A stretch of 64,000 nucleotides of DNA from Corydoras sp. C115 (taxonomy: Eukaryota > Chordata > Actinopteri > Siluriformes > Callichthyidae), in assembly GCA_019802505.1 (NCBI GenBank), contig JAFMOC010000051.1, positions 192,501 through 256,500 on the forward strand. Reading direction: 5' to 3'. Below are positions 10,080 through 20,683 of the stretch, in pieces. Position 1 is the stretch's first letter, and each line of letters begins with the position of its first letter. Made by a program: the position numbers and the translations under genes. Below the pieces are notes generated by a model. That model made no database searches. It was not told the origin of the DNA and saw nothing but the letters and a program-made list of their open reading frames with translations.

Positions 10080-10316
10080 GCGCCAATCCATCACTGGGCA
10101 CACACTCACACACTCAAACACACTTTATATGGGGCAATTTAGAGAACTCAATTAACTTGATCCATGTTTTTGGACTGTGGGAGGAAACCGGAGAACCCGG
10201 AGGAAACCCACGCGGACATCGGGGAGAACGTGGAAACTCCACCCAGATGGGGATTCGAACCGGGAATCCCTAGTGCTGAGAGGAGAACGTGCTAAACCAC
10301 TAAGCCACCGTGCGCC
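10080..10316 (-). mobile_element. V-SINE B, lacking its 3' tail
   Basis: Starts inside the element at GCGCCAATCCATC and runs to the head. The tail half is absent on the left, replaced by the 69-bp captured segment. On the right it ends CCACCGTGCGCC, then runs into GACTCATTCATTC, which resembles the start of another SINE tail. Confidence 0.88.
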
Positions 10317-10406
10317 GATTTAGACTCATTCATTCTTTTATAACCATAACTACAACTAACAACCATTAGCTTAACTGTAATATCCCCTTAATCTTATAAC
10401 AGGTTT

Positions 10407-10764
10407 TTAACCTACTCATTCATTCATTATCTCCGCTTTATCCTCTATTAGGGTCGCGGTGGGGTTCCCCATGCCCATCCAGGGGAGAACGTATCGGGGC
10501 GCTGGTCAGATACACCCAGGACAGGGCGCCAATCCATCGCTGCGCACACACTCACACCCACAAACACACTCTATATGGGGCAATTTGGAGAACTCAATTG
10601 ACTCGATCCATGTTTTTGGACTGTGGGAGGAAACCGGAGAACCCGGAGGAAACCCACACGGACATGGGGAGAACGTGGAAACTCCACCCAGATGGGGATT
10701 CGAACCGGGAATCCCTAGCGCTGAGAGGAGAACGTGCTAAACCACCAAGCCACCGTGCCGCCCT
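10407..10764 (-). mobile_element. V-SINE C of the chimeric cluster
   Basis: Full length with minor changes. Its right flank is TACACTGAGACT (10765-10776), matching 11 of 12 bases of the sequence left of SINE A. It lies about 100 bp upstream of MTFR2 exon 2. Confidence 0.9.
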
Positions 10765-10864
10765 TACACTGAGACTGTGGATATGATAAAAGACTGGTTT
10801 TAAAATGTTAAAGCTTCAGGTTTGAATCACATGCATTTTAATTCCCGTTCTTGTCTTTTGCAGG

Positions 10865-10885
10865 ATGGATGCGAGGTTCGTGTGA
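10865..10885 (+). promoter_or_regulatory. Short upstream ORF in the MTFR2 leader
   Basis: ATG GAT GCG AGG TTC GTG TGA lies at the very start of exon 2, 104 bases before the chosen MTFR2 ATG. A second upstream ATG at 10869 is in frame with MTFR2. A ribosome would meet both before 10989, so they could lower or alter MTFR2 translation. Confidence 0.45.
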
Positions 10886-10988
10886 TTCTCTGGTTTTCTG
10901 CGTCACGTGTGGAGTCTGCAGCGTTTCGTTCGGCACTGTGAACACAGCATACACCGTACACAGAGGGATCTTTAGCTCCGTCCTCATT

Positions 10989-13900
10989 ATGTCCTTATTA
11001 GAAGACGTCCTGCATTTATTGCAGCATGTCCTGGAGTATTTTGGAGTGCCTCAAGAAATGGTAAGTGTCTAAAGTGATGACCCAGAAAAGCCAAATGTTT
11101 ATGGACTCTTGAGCATCAGCTTGAGGACATCACATTTTATGATGGAGGGTGGAGAGATCTTGGGGAGCTGGAGTAACATGGAGGTGTCATAGATTTGTAG
11201 ATATAGCGTCTTTTCCTAAAAGTGTCTGAAGACACAGAAAAGCATGTTGGGTCTAGAGGTAATGCGATCTGAGGTTTGGCTCATGATTAGCATTCCCATT
11301 CGTCCCAGTGCTTGATGTTATTAACTGTGGATCGTACTGGATTTTAAAGTGTTGATTTTCCAAAATAGAGCGGCACGGTGGCTTAGTGGTCAGCACGTTC
11401 GCCTCTCAGCGCTAGGGATTCCCGGTTCGAATCCCCATCTGGGTGGAGTTTCCATGTTCTCCCCGTGTCTGCGTGGGTTTCCTCCGGGTTCTCCGGTTTC
11501 CTCCCACAGTCCAAAAACATGGATCAAGTCAATTGAATTCTCCAAATTGCCCCATATAGAGTGTCTGTGTGAGTGAGTGTGTGCCCAGCGATGGATTGGC
11601 GCCCTGTCCTGGGTCTATCTGCCCAACGCCTGAGACGTTCTCCCCTGGATGGGCATGGGGAACCCCCCCGCGACCCTAATAGATGATAAAGCGGGAGATA
11701 ATGAACGAATGAATGAATGAATTTTCCAAAATGAGTTTTTGTTCTGTTGTACTGTTGTTAAACTGTCAATGTGATCTGCTGTAATCCAAACTGAGAGCTG
11801 TCTTTGTTCTGATGCAGCTGGTTCCAGTGTGGGAGAGCACATTGTGTGGACAGTACCGAAGTATTGTTCGCATGATCGGAAGTAATCTTCCTTTGTCCCC
11901 TTACCCCCGGATCCATTTCCAGGTACTAAACATTCCAACTTGTTTTAAAAGAGAACTCTTGAATTTCGCTTGCTGCATTAAATTTAAGTTATTTTGCAGA
12001 CAGTTTTATTCAACGTGACCTACAAGTATACCAACATTAATTTTGGGACAATGATGATTAACGTCAATCCAAGATTGCACAATTGCAAATTCATTCATTC
12101 ATTATCTCCCGCTTTATCCTCTATTAGGGTCGCGGTGGGGTTCCCCATGCCCATCCAGGGGAGAACGTCTCGGGCGCTGGGCGGATAGACCCAGGACAGG
12201 GCGCCAATCCATCGCTGGGCACACACTCACTCACACAGACACACTCTATATGGGACAATTTTGAGAATTCAATCGACTTGATCCATGATTTTGGACTGTG
12301 GGAGGAAACCGGAGATCCCGGAGGAAACCCACGCGGACACGGGGAGAACATGGAAACTCCACCCAGATGGGGATTCGAACCGGGAATCCCTAGCGCTGAG
12401 AGGCGAACGTGCTAAACCACTAAGCCACCGCGCCGCCCCAATTGCAAATTAAGATTGCAAATGTTATCATCTGTAAAATGCTGTACTGAATGTAAAAACT
12501 TTATGGAGACCAATAAAAGGAGTGGAGTTACATTGGTTTGCGTGGGTTTGTTAAACACCATCTTCTATCTGGACAGATTCCTTTGCAGCCAATCAGCAGA
12601 CATGGCCATATAGAGGTTTCAGTGGAAAATCACTTTGTTCCGTCGCTGGCAGACGTATTGGATGAAGTCGAAGGAGACAGCAGCACCAAGTTCAGGTAGT
12701 TCTCTGGAAGCATTAGGCCTACCGGCCAATGAGTGCTTGGATAGGCCTAAACTGCCCAAATGTTAACTTTACAACATTATATATGTTAAGTGCCTTAAAG
12801 AATAAATTACTGTTTTTAACTTTTCCTGCAGGAGCTTTGTTCCTGTAATGAAGAGAGAATGGCGCAGGGGTTCAGTTCCGCTGCAATGTCTGCGCAGCCT
12901 GCTTCTGCAGCGCTGTGTGTTCAGAAAACACATGCACCACCACCAGCACCACCAGAACCGAGCCTGCAGCCTGAGGCTCTGGAGAAAATCCGTGCTCTGG
13001 AGACTGAGCTACTGAAACTACGGGCTCAGATTGCTCATATTGTCACCACTCCTACAGGTTAGAGCTCTAATAATTACAAACTCCAGCATCTTTTGGACTG
13101 GCAATTTATTATCTAAGCCTTTTCACACTGTTCTTTATTTTCTGGTTAAAATAGGATTCATATTGGATAGGATTAAGTAGGATGGGGTCAGCTTAAAACT
13201 AGACTGGGTTTAATTAGTGACAGGGTTTGATTTAAATGTGTATGTGTCTATGTCAGTGCTTCTCAAATAGTGGGGCGCGCCCCCCTTGGGGGGCGCATAA
13301 CAAGATATCACAGAGCAAGTGATATTAAGTGTACTGAACAAACCCTCAAGAGACAACATGGAAAAATATTTAACAGGGACGACGGAGAGAGACGAAGATA
13401 ACGAGAGCAACAAAAGTCAACCGAAAATTAAATGTCGAAGCGAACGTAGCGCTTGGCTTCACTGTAACTAAAGGTGGGAGACGAAGAAAGACCGGTGTGT
13501 CTGCTGTAGGGGTGTATTCAACAAAGATTTTTCATAGTAAATGATTCGTCAGATTTTCCCTATAGTGACTGAGTCATCAGTTAAAATTTCACCACAAGAT
13601 GGCGCTAAATGAAGCGTGGTTTTAAAAAATATTTTTTTGAAATATTTTACGTTTTTCTAGAGCACCGTAAATGAATCCCCGTTCTGGACTTTTTTCACTT
13701 CAAAGGAAAAACCGCTAAAATTGAATGATTTTATTTTATATATATAACGAAAACAAAGACATTTCATGTAAAAACGTGACAGCAGCCATGGACACACCCC
13801 CATGTGGTCAAAATGGTACAGCTATGAGGTTATTCGAACGGTTCTCCGAATCTCGTCGAATATATTACAGCTCACCCCTAGTCTGCTGTGTCTTAAAATG

Positions 13901-16439
13901 TTGGCAGCGGACAGCGTGAAGCCAAATAAATGAAGGCGTCACTTAAAGACATTACCCTCCAATTACGCTGATAACCGCTTGAGTTTTTAAATCGTAAACG
14001 TGACGAGTATAACCAGCAAACATAACGCTTTATGAAAACTGCTTCAGAAAAGCTGTGTGCTGCAAAACGGACGCGTTGGAGACATTAGTTCTGACTTCCT
14101 CAAAAAAAAAAAAAAAAAACAGCACAAATTGTTGTATTCATTTTTGTTTTGTAGGTTAAAGTGTTAATAAATTGAGCTCCTGAATTAATGTTGCTGATGA
14201 ATTTTAATTTATCATTATTTATTGATTTTATTTCATTTCATTTTTCAGTATCAAATGCCAGTCAATTGTGGTCAGCACGTTCGCCACTCAGCGCTAGGGG
14301 TTCCCGGTTCGAATCCCCATCTGGGTGGAGTTTCCATGTTCTCTCCGTGTCCGCATGGGTTTCCTCCGGGTTCTCCGGTTTCCTCCCACAGTCCAAAAAC
14401 ATGGATCAAGTCAATTGAGTTCTCCAAATTGCCCCATATAGAGTGTGTTTGAGTGAGTGAGTGAGTGTGTGCCCAGCGATGGATTGGCGCCCTGTCCTGG
14501 GTGTATCTGCCCAGCGCCCGAGACGTTCTCCCCTGGATGGGCATGGGGAACCCCACCGCGACCCTAATAGAGGATAAAGCGGGAGATGATGGATGAATGA
14601 AAAATGCCAGTCGGTTCAAAAATGTTTCACGTTTAAATAAGGATTTTATTCGTTTCTGTTACAAACTAAAAAACAAAGTAAATCAAATGATTCTTTGTTC
14701 TTAAGTTGATCTATATTTCTTTCTTTTTTCTGTTTTCTTTATTGTTAATAAGGAGACATTGTTATAAAAGAGGTGTATTTATAACAAATTTATAGACAAA
14801 TCATACTACAGTGGGCGTGTAAAAATAATTTATCCCATTTTTGATAAATTTGGGGGGATAAATCATGTGTGTGTGGGGGGGGGGGGGGCGCAAAATGTTT
14901 TCTTCCTGGGGGGGGGGGGGGGGGGGGCGCTTAACAGAAAATAATTGAGATTCACTGGTCTATGTACATATATGTATATGCTTTATACTCTGCATCTTTT
15001 TCTTTTTTTCTTAAAAAGTCCTGTATTAATTGATTTATTTTTCATAAATTCCAGCTGAATCTTTAGGCCCAAGTGCTCCTGTTACTCCTTGTTCCACCCG
15101 GTTACCCACTCCTGTCCTCACCTCCACTCCTCTTATCGCTCCTCCTCCTCCTCCTCCTCCTCCTCCTCCACCACCAACCACAACGTCCAGTGCTTCAGCG
15201 CATCTCTCTGTGAAGGAAGTGATCAGACAAAGAAAAGCAGGAAAACTAGACAGGACCGTGAGTGAAGGGTCATCATCAGGACTATGTGCTACATCAGTAT
15301 CTTCAATGCCATCCATGCTTGACGTCCTAAAGGACATGAACCAAGTTAAACTGCGCAGTGTGGAAAGGTAAGGCTTGTTCATTGGCATTTAAATATTCAA
15401 GAAAATATGATGGTCACCTGTTTATCCCGATCACTGCAGATTATTTTAAACTCTACTAAGTTTCAAGTTAAACTAATTACTTGGCGCAACATAAATAAAA
15501 ACTGTATTAATGCTGCCCTCTGGTGGCTGCATATTCAAGAGCACCCTAAGTTAGAAATTCAATGCTGCAATAAATTAATTTACCGCTGTGTTCAGGTCTC
15601 CTGGTGGGACCCCCGTGAGGAAGAGGAGGAGTCGAGGCTCAGCATGTGTAACTGATCCTGCCAGTCTCATCGCTGAAGCACTGAAAAAGAAGTTTGCGTA
15701 CAGACAGCTCGAGAAGTCCCGCGATAAGGAGAACTGCTCGGCTGAACCCTCGCCATTCAGCAGTCCAGATACACCCAGAGTAAGCTGTGCAGTTCTTAAA
15801 CATACAACATTTAGACGTTGGGTCAAATGTGTTTTGTAAACAAAGGAATAGAGATAACAGATTTTCACTGGGATAGGCTCCGGCAGCCCTCACATTATTA
15901 TTATGGAAGCCCCCACATTATTATGTATGTGAATAAAAAAAAGAGAAAACAGCATGTCAAATTTTTCAACATTTATTTTTGATTTATTCAGTTATTTATT
16001 ACGTAACCTGCGGATCTTAATCAGTTTCTGAAATGCAGAAAACCTGAAACGGGGTCCCAGTCCATCATAAGGAAGATAAACAAACACAGTTACATGTAAT
16101 TTATCATTACACAACTTGCCTTTGTCTTTTGGAATTTGGTAAACTTTGTGGCTAAACTCCACAAATCAAATGAAAGGATTCTGCCTGAATGTGACCTGTA
16201 CTCGAACCCTGGCCCTTTTTGGTGAGGGTGCTTGTGTGCAGCTTTTTCCAGCTACTCAGCATTAAAAGCATTTTTTTCAGTTCCAGCTTCATCAGATGAA
16301 TCGAGCTCTCGAATTAATCACTACAGACAAATCAGAGTGTGTTCTGCGTTGTGTACATTTGCTTGTTGTGACCTTTTTGTTGTTTGGTTTGCAGCCTCCT
16401 CACGTGACGAGACGCAGCCAGGGGCGAAAGCACCTGTGA
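10989..16439 (+). CDS. mtfr2: Mitochondrial fission regulator 2 (MTFR2), seven coding exons
   Basis: Exons: 10989-11060, 11818-11922, 12577-12695, 12832-13057, 15055-15367, 15596-15779 and 16395-16439, about 354 residues (human about 385). The start MSLLEDVLHLL leads to LEYFGVP, as in human MTFR2. Then come YRSIVRMIGSNLPL, a helix EALEKIRALETELLKLRAQI (exon 4-5 region), twelve consecutive prolines (15141-15176), MLDVLKDMNQVKLRSVERS, SPGGTPVRKRRS, DPASLIAEALKKKFAYR and PSPFSSPDTPR. MTFR proteins promote mitochondrial fission. MTFR2 is chosen over MTFR1 because of the start and the SPGG and SPFSSP motifs. In exon 12832-13057 the frame changes: KREWRRGSVPLQ is in one frame and KTHAPPPAPP onward in another, so one base is missing at about 12890-12930. 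The last exon is read in the phase dictated by its donor, giving PPHVTRRSQGRKHL. An in-frame ATG at 10869 would add 40 residues. Confidence 0.9.
11367..11720 (+). mobile_element. V-SINE with perfect 12-bp TSD
   Basis: TSD ATTTTCCAAAAT at 11355-11366 and 11721-11732. It lies in the MTFR2 intron between 11060 and 11818. Confidence 0.93.
12092..12438 (-). mobile_element. V-SINE with perfect 12-bp TSD
   Basis: TSD CAATTGCAAATT at 12080-12091 and 12439-12450. It lies in the MTFR2 intron between 11922 and 12577. Confidence 0.93.
13359..14105 (+). pseudogene. BED zinc-finger hAT transposase relic, split by a MITE
   Basis: An ATG near 13359 opens MEKYLTGTTERDE. Further on, removing the MITE and one TSD (13507-13888) leaves a continuous frame reading RPVCLLCLKMLAADSVKPNK, then a stop, then RRHLKTL. 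This is the C-x2-C ... S-x-K-P-x-K-x-x-R-H-L pattern of hAT/ZBED-type BED fingers. Frameshifts and stops show it is dead, and only the N-terminal part is recognisable. It belongs to the hAT element at 13254-14957. Confidence 0.75.
13507..13880 (-). mobile_element. hAT-like MITE, copy 3
   Basis: 374 bp with TAGGGGTG/CACCCCTA ends and a perfect TSD GTCTGCTG at 13499-13506 and 13881-13888. It is inserted into the BED-finger codons of the older hAT element, so it is younger than that element. Confidence 0.88.
14264..14601 (+). mobile_element. V-SINE, head-truncated, inside the hAT relic
   Basis: TSD AAATGCCAGTC at 14253-14263 and 14602-14612. The element starts in the A-box region (TTGTGGTCAGCACG). 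Confidence 0.9.
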
Positions 16440-16618
16440 CCCCCCCCGATGCACAGGCCACACAGGAAACGGTGGGAAGGAAGAAATCTGCTAAAAAGAT
16501 CTGAGGATTTTCTCTCATTTTTTAATTGAAAAAAACATTTTTCAGCCTCCAGTCCAGCATTCAGTTTCTTGTTTACACAGATCTGTATTGACTCAGGCTG
16601 AATGAAAACATCTTGGTA

Positions 16619-16624
16619 AATAAA
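16619..16624 (+). other. MTFR2 polyadenylation signal
   Basis: AATAAA 180 bases after the TGA at 16437-16439, the first canonical signal downstream. Later AATAAA hexamers near 16748 and 17021 are alternatives. Confidence 0.6.
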
Positions 16625-16649
16625 ACGGCATGCAAGATGCAAAGTGAGT

Positions 16650-17353
16650 TTAAAAGGGAGGTACAGGTTTAAAAATCAGATATCCTCACGTTCCGTCATT
16701 AAAAACCTTTCCATCAGTCACCGTTTAAATATTTAGTATTATTGTTAATAAATTGTTTTATGTATATAGCATAAACATAAAATTTACTTTTTTTTCTTTT
16801 AGTCTGTTTTCATTTATAATCTAATATTTTATTTAAATTCTGCACGGACCAATTTTTTTGCAAATGTTAAACAAAACTGATGTTTAGAAATGTTTACAAA
16901 AAATATTGTGTAGTGTTTAATCCGCGGGATGAATTAACAACTGCTGGAGTCATGCATCATTCTGTAGTCTTCATCACCATATATGGAATTTTTTTATGAA
17001 ACAGGATTTGCATTTGCAAAAATAAATGAGGTTTTCAGTAAAACACTTCCAATATGTTGTTCAGAACCTGATGCATTTAATACTGTGTGCCTATTTTGCT
17101 TATACCTCCCTATATCATCTGAATTATGAGACCCATTTCTGTTCAACAGCAAAGGTACATGTAGCAATATCAGTATTACGTTTGACTTTAAAAGGGCCTT
17201 GTAATTAAAAGAATATAGGAGAAAGATATATATATATGGAAAAATGCATCGTGTTCAGAACAGGCATAATCATTCCAACAACAGTTCATCCATTAAAATC
17301 CTGCTCAGCTCAGGACAAATATAACTGTTTATATATATATATATATATATGTA

Positions 17354-17411
<58 letters not shown>

Positions 17412-19821
17412 CACAAACATGGTGCTGACTACAAAATGATGTCATGACTTCAGTGGTCTATTCTCCAAGTCCAAATTACAGATTTCTAATGTTCATTTTA
17501 TATTATTTTAATGAAACTCAGAATGTATTTTCCACCCTTCATTACAACCTGTACCTGCCCAAAATAAAGAGAAACAGACTCGCTTATCAAATCCTAAAAA
17601 GCTGAAAAGTTTCTCATTTGGCTCCTGGTTTGTTATTCAGTTTTTTTTGTACAGTACTACACTGGTACTTATGCAGTCATGTAACAAGCTTTTACTGTGA
17701 ATGAATCAAATCTATTTTGTATCTGTTACATCTTCCTATTGACTTTAAATGCGTTATTGTTTGTGGTTTTTTTTTTTTTTATTATTATAGTTTTTTTTAC
17801 AACTGTACTTGCACTGTTCGATGCTCAGTTTTTTTTTCATATAGCCATGAAAAGTGATAACGTGCCATGCTACTGTATTTCATTCCATGGTGCAGTCATG
17901 CCATAAAAACCTATTGACCGATGTTTCATGACCATGTGTTGCATAAGTAGCCTCTGTGTGCTACTTACATAACAATGCAGGCGATGCATGGATTTGAAAC
18001 CTTGCAGTTGTATGCAAACAAATCAGGGAGACTAACTGCTTCATCTCTTTGCTGCTTTGCAAAAGATTAAACTTAACCGAATAAACAATTGCTCTTGTTT
18101 GTCCTACGTAATGACCACAAAGCGTTTGCCCTGTTCAGTTCAAATCTGATTACAAAAATATATAATTACATGCATGTATTCATCTGTGAAAAACTGTTTC
18201 TGCTCTAGTTTCCATTCTATAAAAAAAAAATCTGGTTCATGTGGTTTCACCTAGAATGTCATTAAAGTTAAATTAAACTGAAAACACAGCTGCACCTGCC
18301 TGTCATCGCTATGGTAATTAAAGATAAGTATTGTACAGTATTGTATTCACATTGTCGTAAAACCTTTATTAAGTGCAGATGTTCATTATCCTGCATGACT
18401 GATCTGTAGTCATTACACGTTTGCTTGGTTCCGCATTGAAAACTGCTGAAATGTGAATCTGTTCTTAAATTTATCTAAGGCTTAACCTTAACCCTAATGT
18501 TAGATACTTTAATCATTAGACCAACATGATATGTAAACCTAATATGTAAACTCTCCTGAGCCATGGAAATTTATTCCATCATTTTTCAGCTTGTTGTACT
18601 AACAGCCTCAATGTTTCTGGAAACAAGCCCCCCTCCTCAAAATAATCAGGCTTTTTCAGTAGGAATTTAGTCCCGAAAATGATTTAGGTAAGACTTGATT
18701 TACTTGACGTTTCTAAGTGACCACAAAGGTTGTTAATGGGGTTGATATCGGGACTTGGACACTGGAATTGATGCACACTTAATTTGGCAAATCAAGTGTT
18801 TAATTTGTGCTCTATTTGAAAACACAAACGGGTGCCTTTTTAAAATTTGTCGCGGCACATTGCGTAATAAATTACAGTCAAATATTGAATCATAATTTAT
18901 TGATCCAACTGATGAAAAAAAGAACAGCATTAAAAAAAATTATTTAAGATTTAAATTAGGATTTAATAAAGTCTGGTGTCAAAACACTTCTTAATTTTAT
19001 ATATTTTTTAATCCAGTGGTTTTTTTAAAAATTTATTTTAAGTTAAAAAATTAGTTGCTTTTTTCATTAAAACATTTTTAGTCAAAAATTCTCAGCTCAT
19101 TGGATCTTTATGCAGTACGCATTGAACTCTGATCACCATGATTGACTGAAGTGTGCCACTGCATAATGTGTTTGTGTGTGTTGTGTGTGTGTGTGTGTGT
19201 GTGCTACTGGAGGTGTAATGGAATAAATGCATCATGTGGCATCTGTTGTTTGTTTTTGTAAACCACATCCTTCCAATCACTAAAGGTTAGCATGAAGAGG
19301 ATATACTGGTGAACCAGGGCAGGAAATGGTTACACACTAAAATCTGATTAATTCTCTGTTCCGTCGCTGATTCGGTCGGTCAGGAGTCTGTAAGTGATGG
19401 AACGTTCCCTCCACAGCCTGCACTACATGCTTACATGATGATAGTCTTTGTTTGCAGTTGATAGTTGTTGGTAGTGCACCTGTAGGTGCTGCTTGTGTTT
19501 ATCTATTATACAATTTGTGGAGCAGTACATAAGACAAGACAAACAAAAATACACACAAATATGCAAAAAAAACAACCCCATAAGTGTCAACTTGTGGTTA
19601 GTTTGTTTTAAAACAGGTGCAGCTTAATTAAATTTAAAGTTATGAGCTTTATAGTCCATGATTATGTTTCAGAGGTAATGTGTCCAAGAGGCTTTCTATA
19701 AGCATTGTTGGAGGGTAACTGGGAATGTGTACAATCTGTAGGTCAGACGCTGACGTTGAGCAAAAGGGTCACGAGCACAGTTCTTTTTCAGTGGTGTTTA
19801 ATATGCTTGAGGTTAGAACTT
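16650..19821. other. Gene-free A/T-rich stretch after MTFR2
   Basis: May include a longer MTFR2 3' UTR. Contains a (TA)/(TG) microsatellite at 17329-17408, T runs near 17767-17780 and a (TG)n at about 19171-19203. I see no exon on either strand. The convergent PDE7B-like neighbour known beside MTFR2 in tetrapods was looked for here and not found. Confidence 0.5.
17329..17408. repeat. (TA)n/(TG)n microsatellite
   Basis: About 80 bases of TA dinucleotides interrupted by a GTATGTATATGTGTG patch. Confidence 0.95.
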
Positions 19822-20171
19822 TTTCATTCATTCATTATCTCCCGCTTTATCCTCTATTAGGGTCGCGGTGGGGTTCCCCATGCCCATCCAGGGGAGAACG
19901 TTTCGGGCGCTGGGCAGATAGACCCAGGACAGGCGCCAATCCATCGCTGGGTACACACTCACACACTCAAACACACTCTATATGGGGCAATTTAGAGAAC
20001 TCAATTAACTTGATCCATGTTTTTGGACTGTGGGAGGAAACCGGAGAACCTGGAGGAAACCCACGCGGACACAGGGAGAACATGGAAACTCCACCCAGAT
20101 GGGGATTCGAACCGGGAATCCCTAGCGCTGAGAGGCGAACGTGCTAAACCACTAAGCCACCGTTGCCGCCC
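19822..20171 (-). mobile_element. V-SINE with 12-bp TSD
   Basis: TSD AGGTTAGAACTT at 19810-19821 and 20172-20183. The head carries a one-base insertion (CCGTTGCCGCC). Confidence 0.93.
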
Positions 20172-20264
20172 AGGTTAGAACTTCCTGCAAGCAATTCAAG
20201 TTCCCTGACACCAAACTCACCCAACCGTTCCTTAATAACTCTCGCTTTATACACTGGGACACAG

Positions 20265-20442
20265 ACATACTGGAACGAAAAAGGACCTTCCCCAAACTGT
20301 TTCCACAAAGTTGGAAAAATAACAGTTTAAAACGCATAGCTAAAGTGTCTGAGTTTAAACACGCGAGGTAATGGAATTAAATGTGACACCTGAATTCAAT
20401 GATTAAGAGGGCTGTCCTAATACATTTGGGTATGTAGAGTAC
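20265..20442. repeat. Tc1/mariner-type transposon fragment
   Basis: Carries CCCCAAACTGTTTCCACAAA, then TGATTAAGAGGGCTGTCCTA and an end-like TACATTTGGGTATGTAGAG. The same order appears at 21615-21790 and in the fuller element at 50564-51401. Confidence 0.55.
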
Positions 20443-20582
20443 TCCTGACTCATTTACTGCTGAACTGGCCTAATGCACAAAGAAATACTTTTTAGAGATG
20501 GAGATCAGGAATATCACATGTTAGAAGAATGTGTTCATAACGAGGTGAGATGTGTGTGTCAGGATTTTAATGGCATTGTAAT

Positions 20583-20676
20583 GAGTTGCTTTGGGGGGTT
20601 TGAGTTGCTTTGGGGGGTTTGAGTTGCTTTGGGGGGTTTGAGTTGCTTTGGGGGGTTTGAGTTGCTTTGGGGGGTT
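20583..20676 (+). repeat. G-rich minisatellite, 19-bp unit x5
   Basis: Five almost perfect copies of GAGTTGCTTTGGGGGGTTT. Each unit has a run of six G, so the array has five G-tracts at 19-bp spacing on the plus strand. Confidence 0.95.
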
Positions 20677-20683
20677 AGTAATC

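Larger units (their letters stand above)
13254..14957 (+). mobile_element. hAT element relic filling MTFR2 intron 5
   Basis: Ends CAGTGCTTCTCAA and (inverted) CAGTGAATCTCAA, with a perfect 8-bp TSD GTCTATGT at 13246-13253 and 14958-14965: hAT hallmarks, with the CAGTG ends typical of the Charlie-like group. It contains a transposase relic, a younger MITE (13507-13880), a V-SINE (14264-14601) and two poly-G runs of 14 and 20 bases (14875-14888, 14908-14927). Without it the intron would be only about 285 bp. Confidence 0.87.

Noticed and set aside
15035..15388. 117-codon minus-strand frame with a poly-glycine run
   Set aside because: It is the antisense of the MTFR2 poly-proline exon.
10989..16439. 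MTFR1 as the identity of the plus-strand gene
   Set aside because: Human ARMC1 neighbours MTFR1, but the MSL start, LEYFGVP, SPGG-x-P and SPFSSP motifs fit MTFR2 better.
19725..20147. 140-codon open frame, among the longest in the window
   Set aside because: Two thirds of it is V-SINE sequence and the rest has no recognisable protein feature.
20583..20676. Regular direct repeats considered as a CRISPR-like array
   Set aside because: The units are head to tail with no spacers, in a fish genome. It is a minisatellite.
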